From Saprospiraceae bacterium (GTDB lineage: Bacteria; Bacteroidota; Bacteroidia; Chitinophagales; Saprospiraceae), in assembly GCA_014379665.1 (NCBI GenBank), contig JACMLK010000227.1:1-10057 (forward strand): a stretch of 10,057 bases of DNA, read 5' to 3'. Shown piece after piece: positions 1 through 7,800 of the stretch. The notes beneath the pieces are model-generated. The model was not told the origin of the DNA, ran no database searches, and was given only the letters and a program-made list of their open reading frames with translations. The stretch's first letter is position 1. Each line of letters begins with the position of its first letter. A program made the position numbers and the translations under genes.

Positions 1-474
1 GAAGCCACCAAATTAGGGTTTAACGCTTATATTTTAGGGGCAGATATCTCTGCTGAAATCAACGAATTAAAAAATGTGATCGCGGACAAGATAATGAATT
101 ATAATGCTGACCTACCATGTTGTCTGATCTGGGGTGGCGAACCTACAGTCAAAGTTAACGGACATGGTAAAGGAGGGCGAAATCAACATTTAGTATTGAG
201 TGTGCTCGAAATGCTCATCCAGGAAGATATTAAAAATAGATTCATATTGCTTTCATCCGGAACAGATGGAACAGATGGCCCGACGGATGCTGCCGGTGCT
301 TACATCGATGAAAATATACTTAAGAAGGCAAAAAATGACCCAACGGAGCTTCAATCCCATCTTATTGCTTTTGATGCCTATCATTTTTTTGAACGGTATG
401 GCGGATTGATAAAAACAGGCCCTACTTTTACGAATGTTATGGACGTGATTATTGTTTTAATAAGTAAAGAATAA
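1..474 (+). CDS. Glycerate 2-kinase, type 2 (MOFRL domain), 3' end only
   Basis: This reading frame is open from the first base, so the gene starts outside the window and only its last 157 residues are visible. The hallmark MOFRL-domain motifs are present: GGEPTV followed by the glycine-rich GHGKGGRNQ around residues 46-63, the LSSGTDGTDGPTDAAGA block around residues 84-100, and a C-terminal GPTFTNVMD at residues 140-148. These identify the C-terminal domain of the ATP-dependent cytoplasmic glycerate kinase family (DUF4147 plus MOFRL). That family phosphorylates D-glycerate to 2-phosphoglycerate and feeds glyoxylate, serine or sugar-acid catabolism into glycolysis. The usual C-terminal motif is GPTGTNV, as I recall it; here the middle Gly is Phe (residue 143). 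The gene ends 6 bases before the acetyltransferase start, suggesting one transcript. The family call is firm; the exact substrate is inferred from the family. Confidence 0.92.
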   Translation, partial: EATKLGFNAYILGADISAEINELKNVIADKIMNYNADLPCCLIWGGEPTVKVNGHGKGGRNQHLVLSVLEMLIQEDIKNRFILLSSGTDGTDGPTDAAGAYIDENILKKAKNDPTELQSHLIAFDAYHFFERYGGLIKTGPTFTNVMDVIIVLISKE

Positions 475-480
475 TTAAAG

Positions 481-1014
481 ATGGGATTACAATTTCCGGT
501 TCTGACTTCTGATAGACTAATATTGCGTCAGATAAAACCTGAGGATGCACCTGTAGTGCTGGAAGGTTATGGAGATACAAGAGTAAACCTATTTATGTCT
601 GTAGCATATCACACCCTCGAAGAGGTACAGGTTCAACTTGATTGGTATACTGAATTATTAGAAAAGCAAACGGGTATCTGGTGGGGAATATGTATGAAGG
701 ATACAGGACAAATGATCGGCAATGGTGGATACCACAAGTGGGAGCATCAGCATCGATGTGCGGAGTTGGGATACTGGCTGCTGCCTGAATATCAGGGTAA
801 GGGATATGCTGCCGAAGCGGTTAAGGTGATGTTGGATTATGGTTTTAGCTCTATGGATTTGCATAGAATCGAAGCCATCGTGGAAGGTGGCAATCAGGCA
901 AGTTCTTTATTACTTAAAAGGCTTGATTTTGATTTGGAGGGCATCAGAAAAGAATGCGAATTTATAAAAGGCAGATTTATTGATCTGGAGATTTGGGCCA
1001 AGTTGAACAAATGA
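481..1014 (+). CDS. GNAT-family N-acetyltransferase (RimJ/RimL-like)
   Basis: A 177-residue cytoplasmic protein with the layout of an Acetyltransf_3 (RimJ/RimL-like) GNAT domain. It begins with the typical TSDRLILRQIKPEDAP opening at residues 9-24. The AELGYWLLPEYQGKGYAAEA segment at residues 94-113 includes the acetyl-CoA pyrophosphate-binding loop QGKGYA (105-110). The NQASSLLLKRLDF block (138-150) is the usual GNAT motif B region. Full domain length suggests an intact enzyme. These proteins move an acetyl group from acetyl-CoA to an amine: a protein N-terminus, a small metabolite or an antibiotic. The substrate cannot be read from the sequence. The ATG lies only 6 bases after the glycerate kinase stop, so the two are probably cotranscribed. 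The stop codon touches a terminator hairpin that serves the opposite strand. Confidence 0.9.
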   Translation: MGLQFPVLTSDRLILRQIKPEDAPVVLEGYGDTRVNLFMSVAYHTLEEVQVQLDWYTELLEKQTGIWWGICMKDTGQMIGNGGYHKWEHQHRCAELGYWLLPEYQGKGYAAEAVKVMLDYGFSSMDLHRIEAIVEGGNQASSLLLKRLDFDLEGIRKECEFIKGRFIDLEIWAKLNK

Positions 1015-1055
1015 TAAAAAAAAGCGGTTTGGCTCTCTCAACTGCCAAACCACTT
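1015..1055 (-). terminator. Rho-independent terminator for the PorT-like gene
   Basis: Two 12-base arms, 1022-1033 and 1044-1055, form a stem (GGTTTGGC pairing with GCCAAACC at the core) around a 10-base loop. Read on the minus strand, the one non-Watson-Crick position is a G-U pair and the stem runs into eight T residues (complement of the A run 1016-1023). This is a textbook intrinsic terminator about 100 bases beyond the stop of the minus-strand outer-membrane protein gene. Read on the plus strand, the same hairpin has a C-A mismatch and no T run, so it should stop plus-strand transcription weakly at best. Confidence 0.85.
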
Positions 1056-1153
1056 ATATAACCAAAACTTAAACAAATCTTCTATCCTCATTATATTTTC
1101 ATTGTAAACCTTTTATATCATATTCAGATTTCAGAACGAAGTTTTATTGCGGG

Positions 1154-1840
1154 CTAGAAGCTATATGCATACCCGGCTGAAATATTAAAACCCTGATTTT
1201 TTATATTGAGGTTTACAATAGGATTTTCAAGCATACTTGTAAAACCAAGATTATATCTTCCATCCATAAATATCTTGCCAGGGCCTGCTTTTACCTCTCC
1301 ACCTACACCTACGACTCCTGATACTTCCCATCGATTGTATATGTCATTGTCCAGATTTATAGGAATTCGTGGCAAATTAAAATCTATTATAAAGGTGGCC
1401 ACAGGTCTTAATTCTGCGCTTGTTGCATAAGCTATATTTGGTCCGGCGATAGCGTATACTTTGGTCTGATCTGAACCAATACTATATTTAAGCAACAATG
1501 GCATTTCCATATAATTTAATCTGGTATTTGCTTTAGCACCAATAGGCATATCAATACCTAGAAGCTCCACATCAAATGCCTGACTTACTGTAAAACCCTT
1601 TTGAATGTAATTGAGTTCAGGTCTGAATGAAAGGGCGGAAGTCATAGGAATTTCTGCCATCACACCTGCTGTAAATCCTGTGTAAGTCGTTTGATCCGGA
1701 GTATAATTTTCCAATAGACCGTTGACTCTTGTATCTGCAAAATTGACACCTATTTTACCTCCGACAGAGATTTGTGCATCTGCATTCATTATCAATAGAA
1801 ATGAACTGATTCCAAGTGTGATTTTTCTTAAGCTTCTCAT
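1154..1840 (-). CDS. PorT-like outer-membrane beta-barrel protein
   Basis: A 228-residue exported protein. An N-terminal signal peptide (MRSLRK, then a hydrophobic stretch, ending at a NADA-Q site around residues 20-23) is followed by a mature chain of alternating polar and hydrophobic strands. Typical PorT/OMP_b-brl_2 features are the ISVGGKIGVNFAD first strand, SFRPELNYIQKGF in the middle, NYMEMPLLLKYSIGS, and KVYAIAGPNIAYA. The C-terminus ends in an aromatic residue (SAGYAYSF), as expected for an outer-membrane barrel recognised by the Bam machinery. Members of this family are small eight-stranded-type barrels of mostly unknown function in Bacteroidota. One of them, PorT, acts in type IX secretion, but this copy is a generic family member and should not be called PorT itself. 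It is transcribed alone, ending at the terminator at 1015-1055. Confidence 0.85.
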   Translation of the reverse strand: MRSLRKITLGISSFLLIMNADAQISVGGKIGVNFADTRVNGLLENYTPDQTTYTGFTAGVMAEIPMTSALSFRPELNYIQKGFTVSQAFDVELLGIDMPIGAKANTRLNYMEMPLLLKYSIGSDQTKVYAIAGPNIAYATSAELRPVATFIIDFNLPRIPINLDNDIYNRWEVSGVVGVGGEVKAGPGKIFMDGRYNLGFTSMLENPIVNLNIKNQGFNISAGYAYSF

Positions 1841-1916
1841 GATTTAATGTTTTAAGTTATTACTAAAATGTGTTTTGATTTGTACCAATTACACCATCAA
1901 AACGACACATTGATAC

Positions 1917-1947
1917 CTGACATAGTTAATAAAACTATAAATGTCAG
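1917..1947. repeat. Imperfect palindrome upstream of the PorT-like gene
   Basis: CTGACAT at 1917-1923 is perfectly inverted by ATGTCAG at 1941-1947. Inside it AGTT (1924-1927) can pair with AACT (1933-1936), giving an 11-bp stem with a 4-base bulge. No T run follows on either strand, so it is not a standard terminator. It lies in the 249-base gap between the thioredoxin-like gene and the PorT-like gene, about 75 bases before the latter's start. It could be an operator or a structured leader; the sequence alone does not decide. I found no clear TAnnTTTG box in this gap. Confidence 0.4.
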
Positions 1948-2089
1948 TTGTATTTGGTTAACATGGGGTTAAGTATACAGTGGAGGCGTTGATCAAATAA
2001 TCAACATGGTACACATCTGAAGCAGTTTGTATTAATTTTCAATATAAATTTTAGAATAAGAATGCGAAGATTAAATCATTTCATCATCT

Positions 2090-2644
2090 CTATTTTGCTG
2101 CATTTTGTTTAAATCTTTTTGCAATGATGTCCAATTCATGTTCTTTTAATCCTGATGTTTTTTTCAATATGTCTGTAAAAGTATTTACTTCTTCATCACT
2201 GGCAGGACATCCTACATTTTGACCGGCCTGTTCCATAGTCTGACCAGAAGTACGCATCATACAATCAGCCAATAACTTACCGTCTGCATCAAATACAAGC
2301 CAAAAAGGCAGACCCTGACGATCACCAAGATATTTAGTATTGAAATCTTTGGCTCCGGGAGTTTCCAGATGTTTTTTATCTTTGGCTTCATCGATGATGA
2401 AATAGACTATTTTATAACTTTTGTCAAAAAATGGGGCGCATGACATGTCATTAATGGAGTTTTCCATTTTATGACACCACTTGCACCAGGAAGCTTTAAA
2501 AATGACTATAACATTTTTATTTTCTTCTTTCGCCTGAAGGCAAGCCTCCGAAAAAATAGCAGTTGCGTTATCGCTGGTAGTTTGAGCGTAAAGATTCAGA
2601 CCAAAGGATGACATCAGGAATAAAATCACAACTAACTTTTTCAT
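2090..2644 (-). CDS. Exported thioredoxin-fold protein with CKWC active site
   Basis: A 184-residue protein with a clear signal peptide (MKKLVVILFLMSSFGLNLYA, cleavage near residue 20), so it acts in the periplasm. A thioredoxin domain (Thioredoxin_7-like) follows. NVIVIFKASWCKWCHKME carries the redox motif C54-K-W-C57, and GLPFWLVFD at 111-119 gives the cis-proline loop (P113). The WCxWC-H form is typical of Thioredoxin_7/DUF255-like proteins rather than of TlpA/ResA cytochrome-maturation proteins. Additional cysteines lie at 68, 128 and 146. A reducing or disulfide-exchange role on envelope proteins is inferred from the fold; the partner is unknown. A -7 promoter box lies just upstream. The gene stands between the methyltransferase and the PorT-like gene, all on the minus strand, with gaps of 98 and 249 bases. 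Confidence 0.88.
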   Translation of the reverse strand: MKKLVVILFLMSSFGLNLYAQTTSDNATAIFSEACLQAKEENKNVIVIFKASWCKWCHKMENSINDMSCAPFFDKSYKIVYFIIDEAKDKKHLETPGAKDFNTKYLGDRQGLPFWLVFDADGKLLADCMMRTSGQTMEQAGQNVGCPASDEEVNTFTDILKKTSGLKEHELDIIAKRFKQNAAK

Positions 2645-2662
2645 TTTATATTATTTTATGAA

Positions 2663-2670
2663 CAAATGTA
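2663..2670 (-). promoter_or_regulatory. Candidate -7 box for the thioredoxin-like gene
   Basis: On the minus strand these bases read TACATTTG, a perfect match to the Bacteroidota -7 consensus TAnnTTTG. They end 18 bases before the ATG, which allows a short leader. I see no TTG at the expected 17-23 base spacing upstream (the nearest is 14 bases away), so the call rests on the -7 box and its position alone. Confidence 0.45.
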
Positions 2671-2742
2671 AAAAGATAATACATCAATAAAAATTAAATC
2701 CGTTAAATTTAGTAACCTGTTGATAAACGGTTTAGCTCTTTC

Positions 2743-3903
2743 TCATTGCAGTAATTTCTCTAAGTGGTGGTACTGAATCCCAAACATTTTTTTGATGGCA
2801 TTCACTTCTTCTATGGCATTGGTATTTGGTGTTGATTTCACACCGGTGATCATCAGATTTTTACCGGTATGTTCTGAAGATATAAATTCAAATACCTGAG
2901 TTCTGTACCCATTTGCTTCCATCAGCAACGCCCTGATTCCATCCGTTAAAATTTCTGCCTGGCGTTCTTCCAGGATTCCGTTTTTAAGGATAGGTGACAA
3001 GGCATTTTGATGATGCATCACACTTCTTACTTGTTTGTGACAGCAAGGTGAGACAATTATATATCTGGCATTAGCCTGTATTCCTTTGGCTATTGCCATG
3101 TCCGTGGCTATATCACATGCATGGAGCGCTATGACAATGTCTGTTTCAGCGACATTAGCTTCACTGATGCTTTTTTGCTGGAAGCCAAGTCCGACAAAGC
3201 CAGATTCTATTGCCGTCCTGTAACAAAGGGCTACCAGATCTTCTCTCAATTCGTAACCTGTCATTTTACAGTTTAATCCTTTACTATTGGTCAGAAAATC
3301 ATACAGAGCAAAAGTCAGATACCCCTTACCACTTCCCATATCAGCGACTGTGATGGGTTGGGAGTTGGGTATATCTTTAATGAGGTGATCCAGTATCTCT
3401 ATATATTTATTGATCTGACGGTATTTGTCCTGAGATTTATCAAATATTTTTCCGTCTTTACCGGCCAAACCCAGTGCCTGAAGATAAAAGCTGTTTTCAG
3501 GAATGTACCTCATTTTCTGATGATCATGAGTCGATGCTAATACTATTTGTTCTTTCAGCTTTTTTGAAAATAATGTACTATGTTCTTTTTTATTCTGGAG
3601 AAGTGAAGTTTCATTCTCTTTGGAAAACAGTACTGCATTAAAGAAATAAAGACCGATGAGGCTATTTAATTCTGCCATGATTTCATCATGTTTAAAGTTC
3701 CGGACTTCATCTCTGGTTTTGTATCTGTAAGTCAGAGAATACTGTAGCTCATGTTTAATTTCAGCAGGTTTGAGATAGACATTTATGATGTCTTTATTAT
3801 TTGGTCTGGGTTTTGAAAAAGTAGCTTTAAATAATTGCTTGGAATGTACAAGTTCTTCTATTTTGGAAAGGAATACAATTCTGTGGTTACTGGTATCCGG
3901 CAT
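2743..3903 (-). CDS. Class I SAM-dependent methyltransferase, Methyltransf_32 (METTL25-like)
   Basis: A 386-residue cytoplasmic protein. The C-terminal half is a Rossmann-type methyltransferase: motif I VADMGSGKGYLTFAL at 186-200, an acidic motif II in GYELRED (E218), an IALHACD motif at 258-264, and SPCCHKQ at 285-291. The DMGSGKGYL plus HACD plus SPCCHKQ combination is characteristic of the Methyltransf_32 family, which includes eukaryotic METTL25 and related proteins. The first ~180 residues are a separate N-terminal region (YSLTYRYKTRDEVRNF near 55-70, rich in charged residues) that may bind the substrate. The CCH motif resembles that of some RNA methyltransferases, so an RNA target is possible, but I know of no established substrate for bacterial members. 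The ATG start is at the edge of a 134-base gap after the response regulator gene. No terminator is obvious at either end, so partial read-through into the thioredoxin-like gene is possible. Confidence 0.85.
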   Translation of the reverse strand: MPDTSNHRIVFLSKIEELVHSKQLFKATFSKPRPNNKDIINVYLKPAEIKHELQYSLTYRYKTRDEVRNFKHDEIMAELNSLIGLYFFNAVLFSKENETSLLQNKKEHSTLFSKKLKEQIVLASTHDHQKMRYIPENSFYLQALGLAGKDGKIFDKSQDKYRQINKYIEILDHLIKDIPNSQPITVADMGSGKGYLTFALYDFLTNSKGLNCKMTGYELREDLVALCYRTAIESGFVGLGFQQKSISEANVAETDIVIALHACDIATDMAIAKGIQANARYIIVSPCCHKQVRSVMHHQNALSPILKNGILEERQAEILTDGIRALLMEANGYRTQVFEFISSEHTGKNLMITGVKSTPNTNAIEEVNAIKKMFGIQYHHLEKLLQ

Positions 3904-4037
3904 CGTTTATAATATAAGGCGTAAAGGTAGTAAAATGGAGTTTTGATCATCTGATTTTCATCATTTTATAAGTCAGTTTCTTTTGAATACAGTAAATGAA
4001 GAAATGAAATGTGTATAAATTAATTCTTTTCTCTCAT

Positions 4038-4670
4038 TCATTTTTTTTCAATTGCCCATTTTATTAGTTCACCTTTGCTGTTAATATTCAGTGACCTGTA
4101 GATTTGCATAATGTGGGTTCTTACCGTGTCTAAAGAAATATTAAGCCTTGCACCAACCATTTTGTAACTCATCCCATCGACGATACAGGAAACAATTTCT
4201 GTTTGTCTGTCCGACAGTGGGGAATGAATTTTTGGTATACGTTCAAAAAAATCTATGACTTTACGGGCTATACCCGGGGACATAAATGAGCCCCCGCTGT
4301 TTACCGTGTGGATACATTCATAAATAGTAATCAAAGAACTTTGCTTTGACAGATAGGAATTCGCCCCTGCACTGAGAGCCTTAAAAATTTTATCACTATC
4401 CTCAAAAGTTGTCAGCATAATGATATTTATATTTGGGAATAGTTTTTTTATTTCGGGAATTCCTTCAATTCCTGATTTCCCGGGAAGTTGAATGTCCAGC
4501 AACAGTACATCAGGAATGGGAAGAGACATAGTATTGTACTGGAAAGAAAAAGCTTCTACAGATGAAACAACACAAATCAGAGATATCTCCGGCTTTTGCT
4601 CAAAATATGAAATCAGACTTTGTGAGATAAGCTGATCATCTTCAATAATTGCGAGTTTGACAGAATTCAT
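4038..4670 (-). CDS. NarL/FixJ-type response regulator with LuxR HTH
   Basis: A 210-residue two-component response regulator. The receiver domain (residues 4-120) has the acidic pair D11/D12, phospho-acceptor D59 in LLLDIQLPG, T87 and K109 (SYLSK). The output domain is a LuxR-type helix-turn-helix at 152-206 (PLSDRQTEIVSCIVDGMSYK, then LNISLDTVRTHIMQIYRSLNI). All key residues are intact. I chose the ATG at 4668-4670. A longer frame from a TTG at 4706 exists, but it adds ICCINKFYLCF, which is not part of the receiver fold, and it would run through the promoter -7 box. The gene is divergent from the sensor kinase across 147 bases and is the obvious phosphorylation partner. It lies beside a palindromic element repeated at the TonB-dependent receptor promoter, which it probably binds. 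Confidence 0.93.
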   Translation of the reverse strand: MNSVKLAIIEDDQLISQSLISYFEQKPEISLICVVSSVEAFSFQYNTMSLPIPDVLLLDIQLPGKSGIEGIPEIKKLFPNINIIMLTTFEDSDKIFKALSAGANSYLSKQSSLITIYECIHTVNSGGSFMSPGIARKVIDFFERIPKIHSPLSDRQTEIVSCIVDGMSYKMVGARLNISLDTVRTHIMQIYRSLNINSKGELIKWAIEKK

Positions 4671-4674
4671 AAAA

Positions 4675-4706
4675 CAAAGATAGAACTTATTAATACAGCA
4701 AATCAA
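4675..4706 (-). promoter_or_regulatory. Response regulator promoter (TTG-N21-TATCTTTG)
   Basis: Minus-strand TATCTTTG at 4675-4682 is a perfect TAnnTTTG -7 box. TTG at 4704-4706 lies 21 bases upstream; a TTTG at 4699-4702 with a 16-base spacer is a second -33 candidate. The -7 box ends only 4 bases before the chosen ATG, so the mRNA should have almost no leader. The -33 TTG is inside the palindromic element at 4702-4719. Confidence 0.6.
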
Positions 4707-4719
4707 TCACATTTTGATG
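4702..4719 (-). promoter_or_regulatory. Palindromic operator candidate, copy 1 (response regulator promoter)
   Basis: Minus strand: CATCAAAATGTGATTGAT. The arms ATCAA and TTGAT are inverted around a 7-base spacer. The same element occurs at 8013-8030 with one base changed (17 of 18 identical) and in the same orientation relative to its promoter. It overlaps the -33 element of the response regulator promoter. Arms of about 5 bases and ~17-bp total size suit a dimer of a LuxR/NarL-type regulator. That the neighbouring regulator is the binder is inference. Confidence 0.6.
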
Positions 4720-4733
4720 TGATGTGAAAATGT
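4709..4733. repeat. Inverted repeat in the divergent regulator/sensor gap
   Basis: ACATTTT at 4709-4715 is perfectly inverted by AAAATGT at 4727-4733 around an 11-base spacer made of a GATGT tandem (GATGTGATGTG). It partly overlaps the copy-1 operator candidate and may extend the regulator-binding region toward the sensor gene. It could also be a by-product of the repeated ATGTGA words. Confidence 0.35.
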
Positions 4734-4817
4734 AAAATCCGGAATATTGAAGCTTCAGAAAGAAATCTCTCGAAAATCATGTATAATTGCGGATAAATCT
4801 GACAAAATAAATTCAGT

Positions 4818-7800
4818 GTGAATTATAATTTAAAATTCAAAATTTTTGCTTTCTTCAGTTTTATTTTGTTTTTGAATGTTAAATCAACTGCTCAGAATTT
4901 ACCAAAAGCATCATACATCACCACTGAAGACGGACTTGGTTTTCGTGATGTGGTAGCTTTAATACCCGATAACAAAGGATTGATTTGGATTGGCACTTCT
5001 CAGGGAGTGGAGCGTTATGATGGTAAAGGATTTACTACATTCAACAATAAAAAGTCAGCTGACATTTTTTTTCCGGGTGAACATGTACACCACTCCGGTA
5101 TAATACCAATGGAGGAATCTGATCTTTTGGTTGTTGCCGACGAAAAAATTTACACCATTGATCTTTGTACCAATAATTGGAAACTAATGGATTTACCCGA
5201 TGAAATGGAAGGAAAGGTCATTCAGGTTTTCTACTCGGCTGAGCATACACTTTATATAATCATAAAAACTGATACTGAAATAATGCTTGCACAGTATCAA
5301 AACGGAATATTTAAAAAATTGTCAAAGTCACAAAAAGCCATACTCAATTTGAATAGCATTGCCACTGATACAATTGGAAATATATGGTGGAGTACTCCAC
5401 TGGATGGAATACGCAAGTTGAATAAGGAAGGAGTGTTACATAATACGTATAAACCTGATTCAATCAACTGGTATGGTTCGAAATTGTACAGTACCCCTGT
5501 TTTTGTTGACAAACAAAACCGGATTTTCCTCTTTCCAAAAAGCGTTTATCAGATTTGGCAATTCTTTCCGGATGAAAACCGGATAAAGATAATTGCTGAT
5601 AATCTTAACAGCCCTGTGTATTATGGGCTGGAGGACCAACTTGGCAACCTGTGGTTTGCAGGAAAAAGTCAGGCTTTGAGATATAGTTTCTTGAATCGTG
5701 ATACTCCGGTGATGACAGATTTTACAGAACATATAAGCAGGGGGCTAAACTATACCCAGATAAATAGTATTTGTGAAGATAAATCGAATATATTATGGAT
5801 TTCCACCAATAATGGCATCATTAAATTACCATTGGGACAACAATTGATCGATAATTATCTGGTGCTCAATGATAAGGAATGGGGAAACGAAATGAGGGGT
5901 ATATTTGAAACCAACGATGGATCAATCTATGGATATTGTGAAAATGGATCACCCGGGCTATATAAGATAAATATACAGACCGGACTCCATGAAAAAGTCA
6001 GGATTAAATACTCAGGTGAACAGACTTTTGATATTCTGGTAAATGCAAAGCACTTTATTTATGATAAAAAGAACAATAAAGCCTATTTTCTGACGGATCA
6101 TTTATTTAGTATAGATATGGATAATTACCGTACTAAAATGGAAGAAGACTTCAGCCATATCACAGAAAAATTTAGTAGAAATCCCATTGTAATGCTTCAT
6201 GACGGAGGTATTATAGTAGGTTCGACACTTTCAAAAATCACATTGTATGATTGGAATGGGGAAAAAAGCAGAAGATTGCTCAGTATTTTAAATCAAAACG
6301 ATGAAATACTTACCTCTTGTTTTGTCGAAGATAAAAATGGGTTGATTTGGGTAGGTACATCTAACGGAATTTATATCATTAATCGCAAAGGACAGATAGT
6401 CAGACATCTGCATACCGGATCATTTCCTGCTTTGAATAATAACAACATATTGACTTTGTACGAGGATAATAAGGATAATATTTGGGCCGGCACATTCGGT
6501 GGGGGTATTAATTTAATTAAACATTATACCACGTATAATATTCCAATACTGAACATTCCAAATTATTATGATCATTTATCCGTAGATTTTCTAAGCAAAG
6601 AACATGGTTTATGCAATGAAAATGTGCCGTGTATTCTACAGGATGATCAGGGAGTCATGTGGATGGCGACATATGACGGCATTTCATCTTATGCTCCACG
6701 AAATAAAATCTTTCAAACCTATAATGTATCTGATGGAATAAGCAACAATGAATTCAATTATACGTCTGCATACAAAGACAGTAAAGGAATGCTGTGGTTC
6801 GGAGGATTAAATGGATTAAACAGGATAAATCCCAAAGAAGCAAAATTAAACAGTCAAACTCCTGCAATCTTTCTGCTTAGCTTTATGAAGTACAACAGGC
6901 AACGGCAAAAACAAGAAAGAGTCCTGATCACTGAAAATGAAAATGCCAAAGCATATGAAATATCGCCCTATGATAGTTGGTTTCAGTTTGACTGGTCGTT
7001 ACCTAATTACTTGAGAAGTGACAAGAATAATTACTATATTAGAATGGAAGGGCTGGATGAAGCTTGGATTTATAATGGAAATTCATCCTTTATCAGATAT
7101 AATAATCTGCCTCCCGGTAGTTATACACTCTATGTTAAGGGAGCCGACAGTAAAGGAAACCGAAGCCCCGGGCAGTTATCAATACCTATAAAAGTACTTC
7201 CTTTTTTTTATCAGACATGGTGGTTTAATCTTTTGGTTTCATTGGGATTTATATTGACCATATTTCTGATATACCAATACAATCTAAGAAAGAGGATGGA
7301 AATGGAACGTATGCGTACACAGATTGCGAGCGATCTTCATGATGAAGTGGGTTCCATGTTATCGGGGCTTGCGATGCAAAGTGAATTGCTTCAATTGAGC
7401 GAAGGTAGAAATGTTCATTCCGGATTGGTAAATATTTCTGATATAAGCAGAACTATTATTGGTAAGATGAGGGATATGGTATGGAGTATAGATAGCCGCA
7501 GAGATTCTGTAGAATCATTGATAGACAGAATGAAAGAGCAGATTGCTGATCTGTTTCAGTCGAAAGATATTTCTCATTCCTTTGAATTTGGAGAATTGCC
7601 ACTTAAAAAGCAGTTGTCAGTCAATGTCCGACAACAATTATTTTTAATTTATAATGAAGCCATTACCAATGTAATCAGACATTCTGATGCAGATAATGTA
7701 CACATCCGTTTTGGAAATTTTAATGGCAAATTTGAATTATCTGTCATCGATAACGGACATTCCAATGGTAAAATTAATCATTCAACCGGATTGGGGAAAA

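Noticed and set aside
1206..1430. Plus-strand open frame of 74 codons
   Set aside because: Antisense shadow of the PorT-like gene, with no recognisable motif or start context.
1988..2005. GTTGAT/ATCAAC hairpin, possible terminator of the thioredoxin-like gene
   Set aside because: Only 6 bp with a 6-base loop, no T run on either strand; likely chance in AT-rich DNA.
2699..2730. CCGTT/AACGG inverted pair after the methyltransferase, possible terminator
   Set aside because: Only 5 bp with a loop of over 20 bases; not stable enough despite T-rich sequence downstream on the minus strand.
3922..3929. Minus-strand TACCTTTA as -7 box for the methyltransferase
   Set aside because: Last base does not match TAnnTTTG and no -33 TTG is present upstream.
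4671..4706. Longer start (TTG at 4706) for the response regulator
   Set aside because: The added residues do not fit the receiver domain, and the stretch contains the -7 box and -33 TTG; the ATG at 4670 directly precedes the conserved first beta strand.
4748..4757. Perfect 10-bp palindrome TGAAGCTTCA upstream of the sensor kinase
   Set aside because: Short, single copy, contains a common HindIII site, and shows no relation to a promoter element.
4782..4789. TATAATTG as -7 box for the sensor kinase
   Set aside because: One mismatch to TAnnTTTG and no TTG at suitable spacing; too weak to annotate.
5297..5732. Minus-strand open frames inside the sensor kinase gene
   Set aside because: Antisense to a propeller region with intact Reg_prop repeats; no independent coding evidence.
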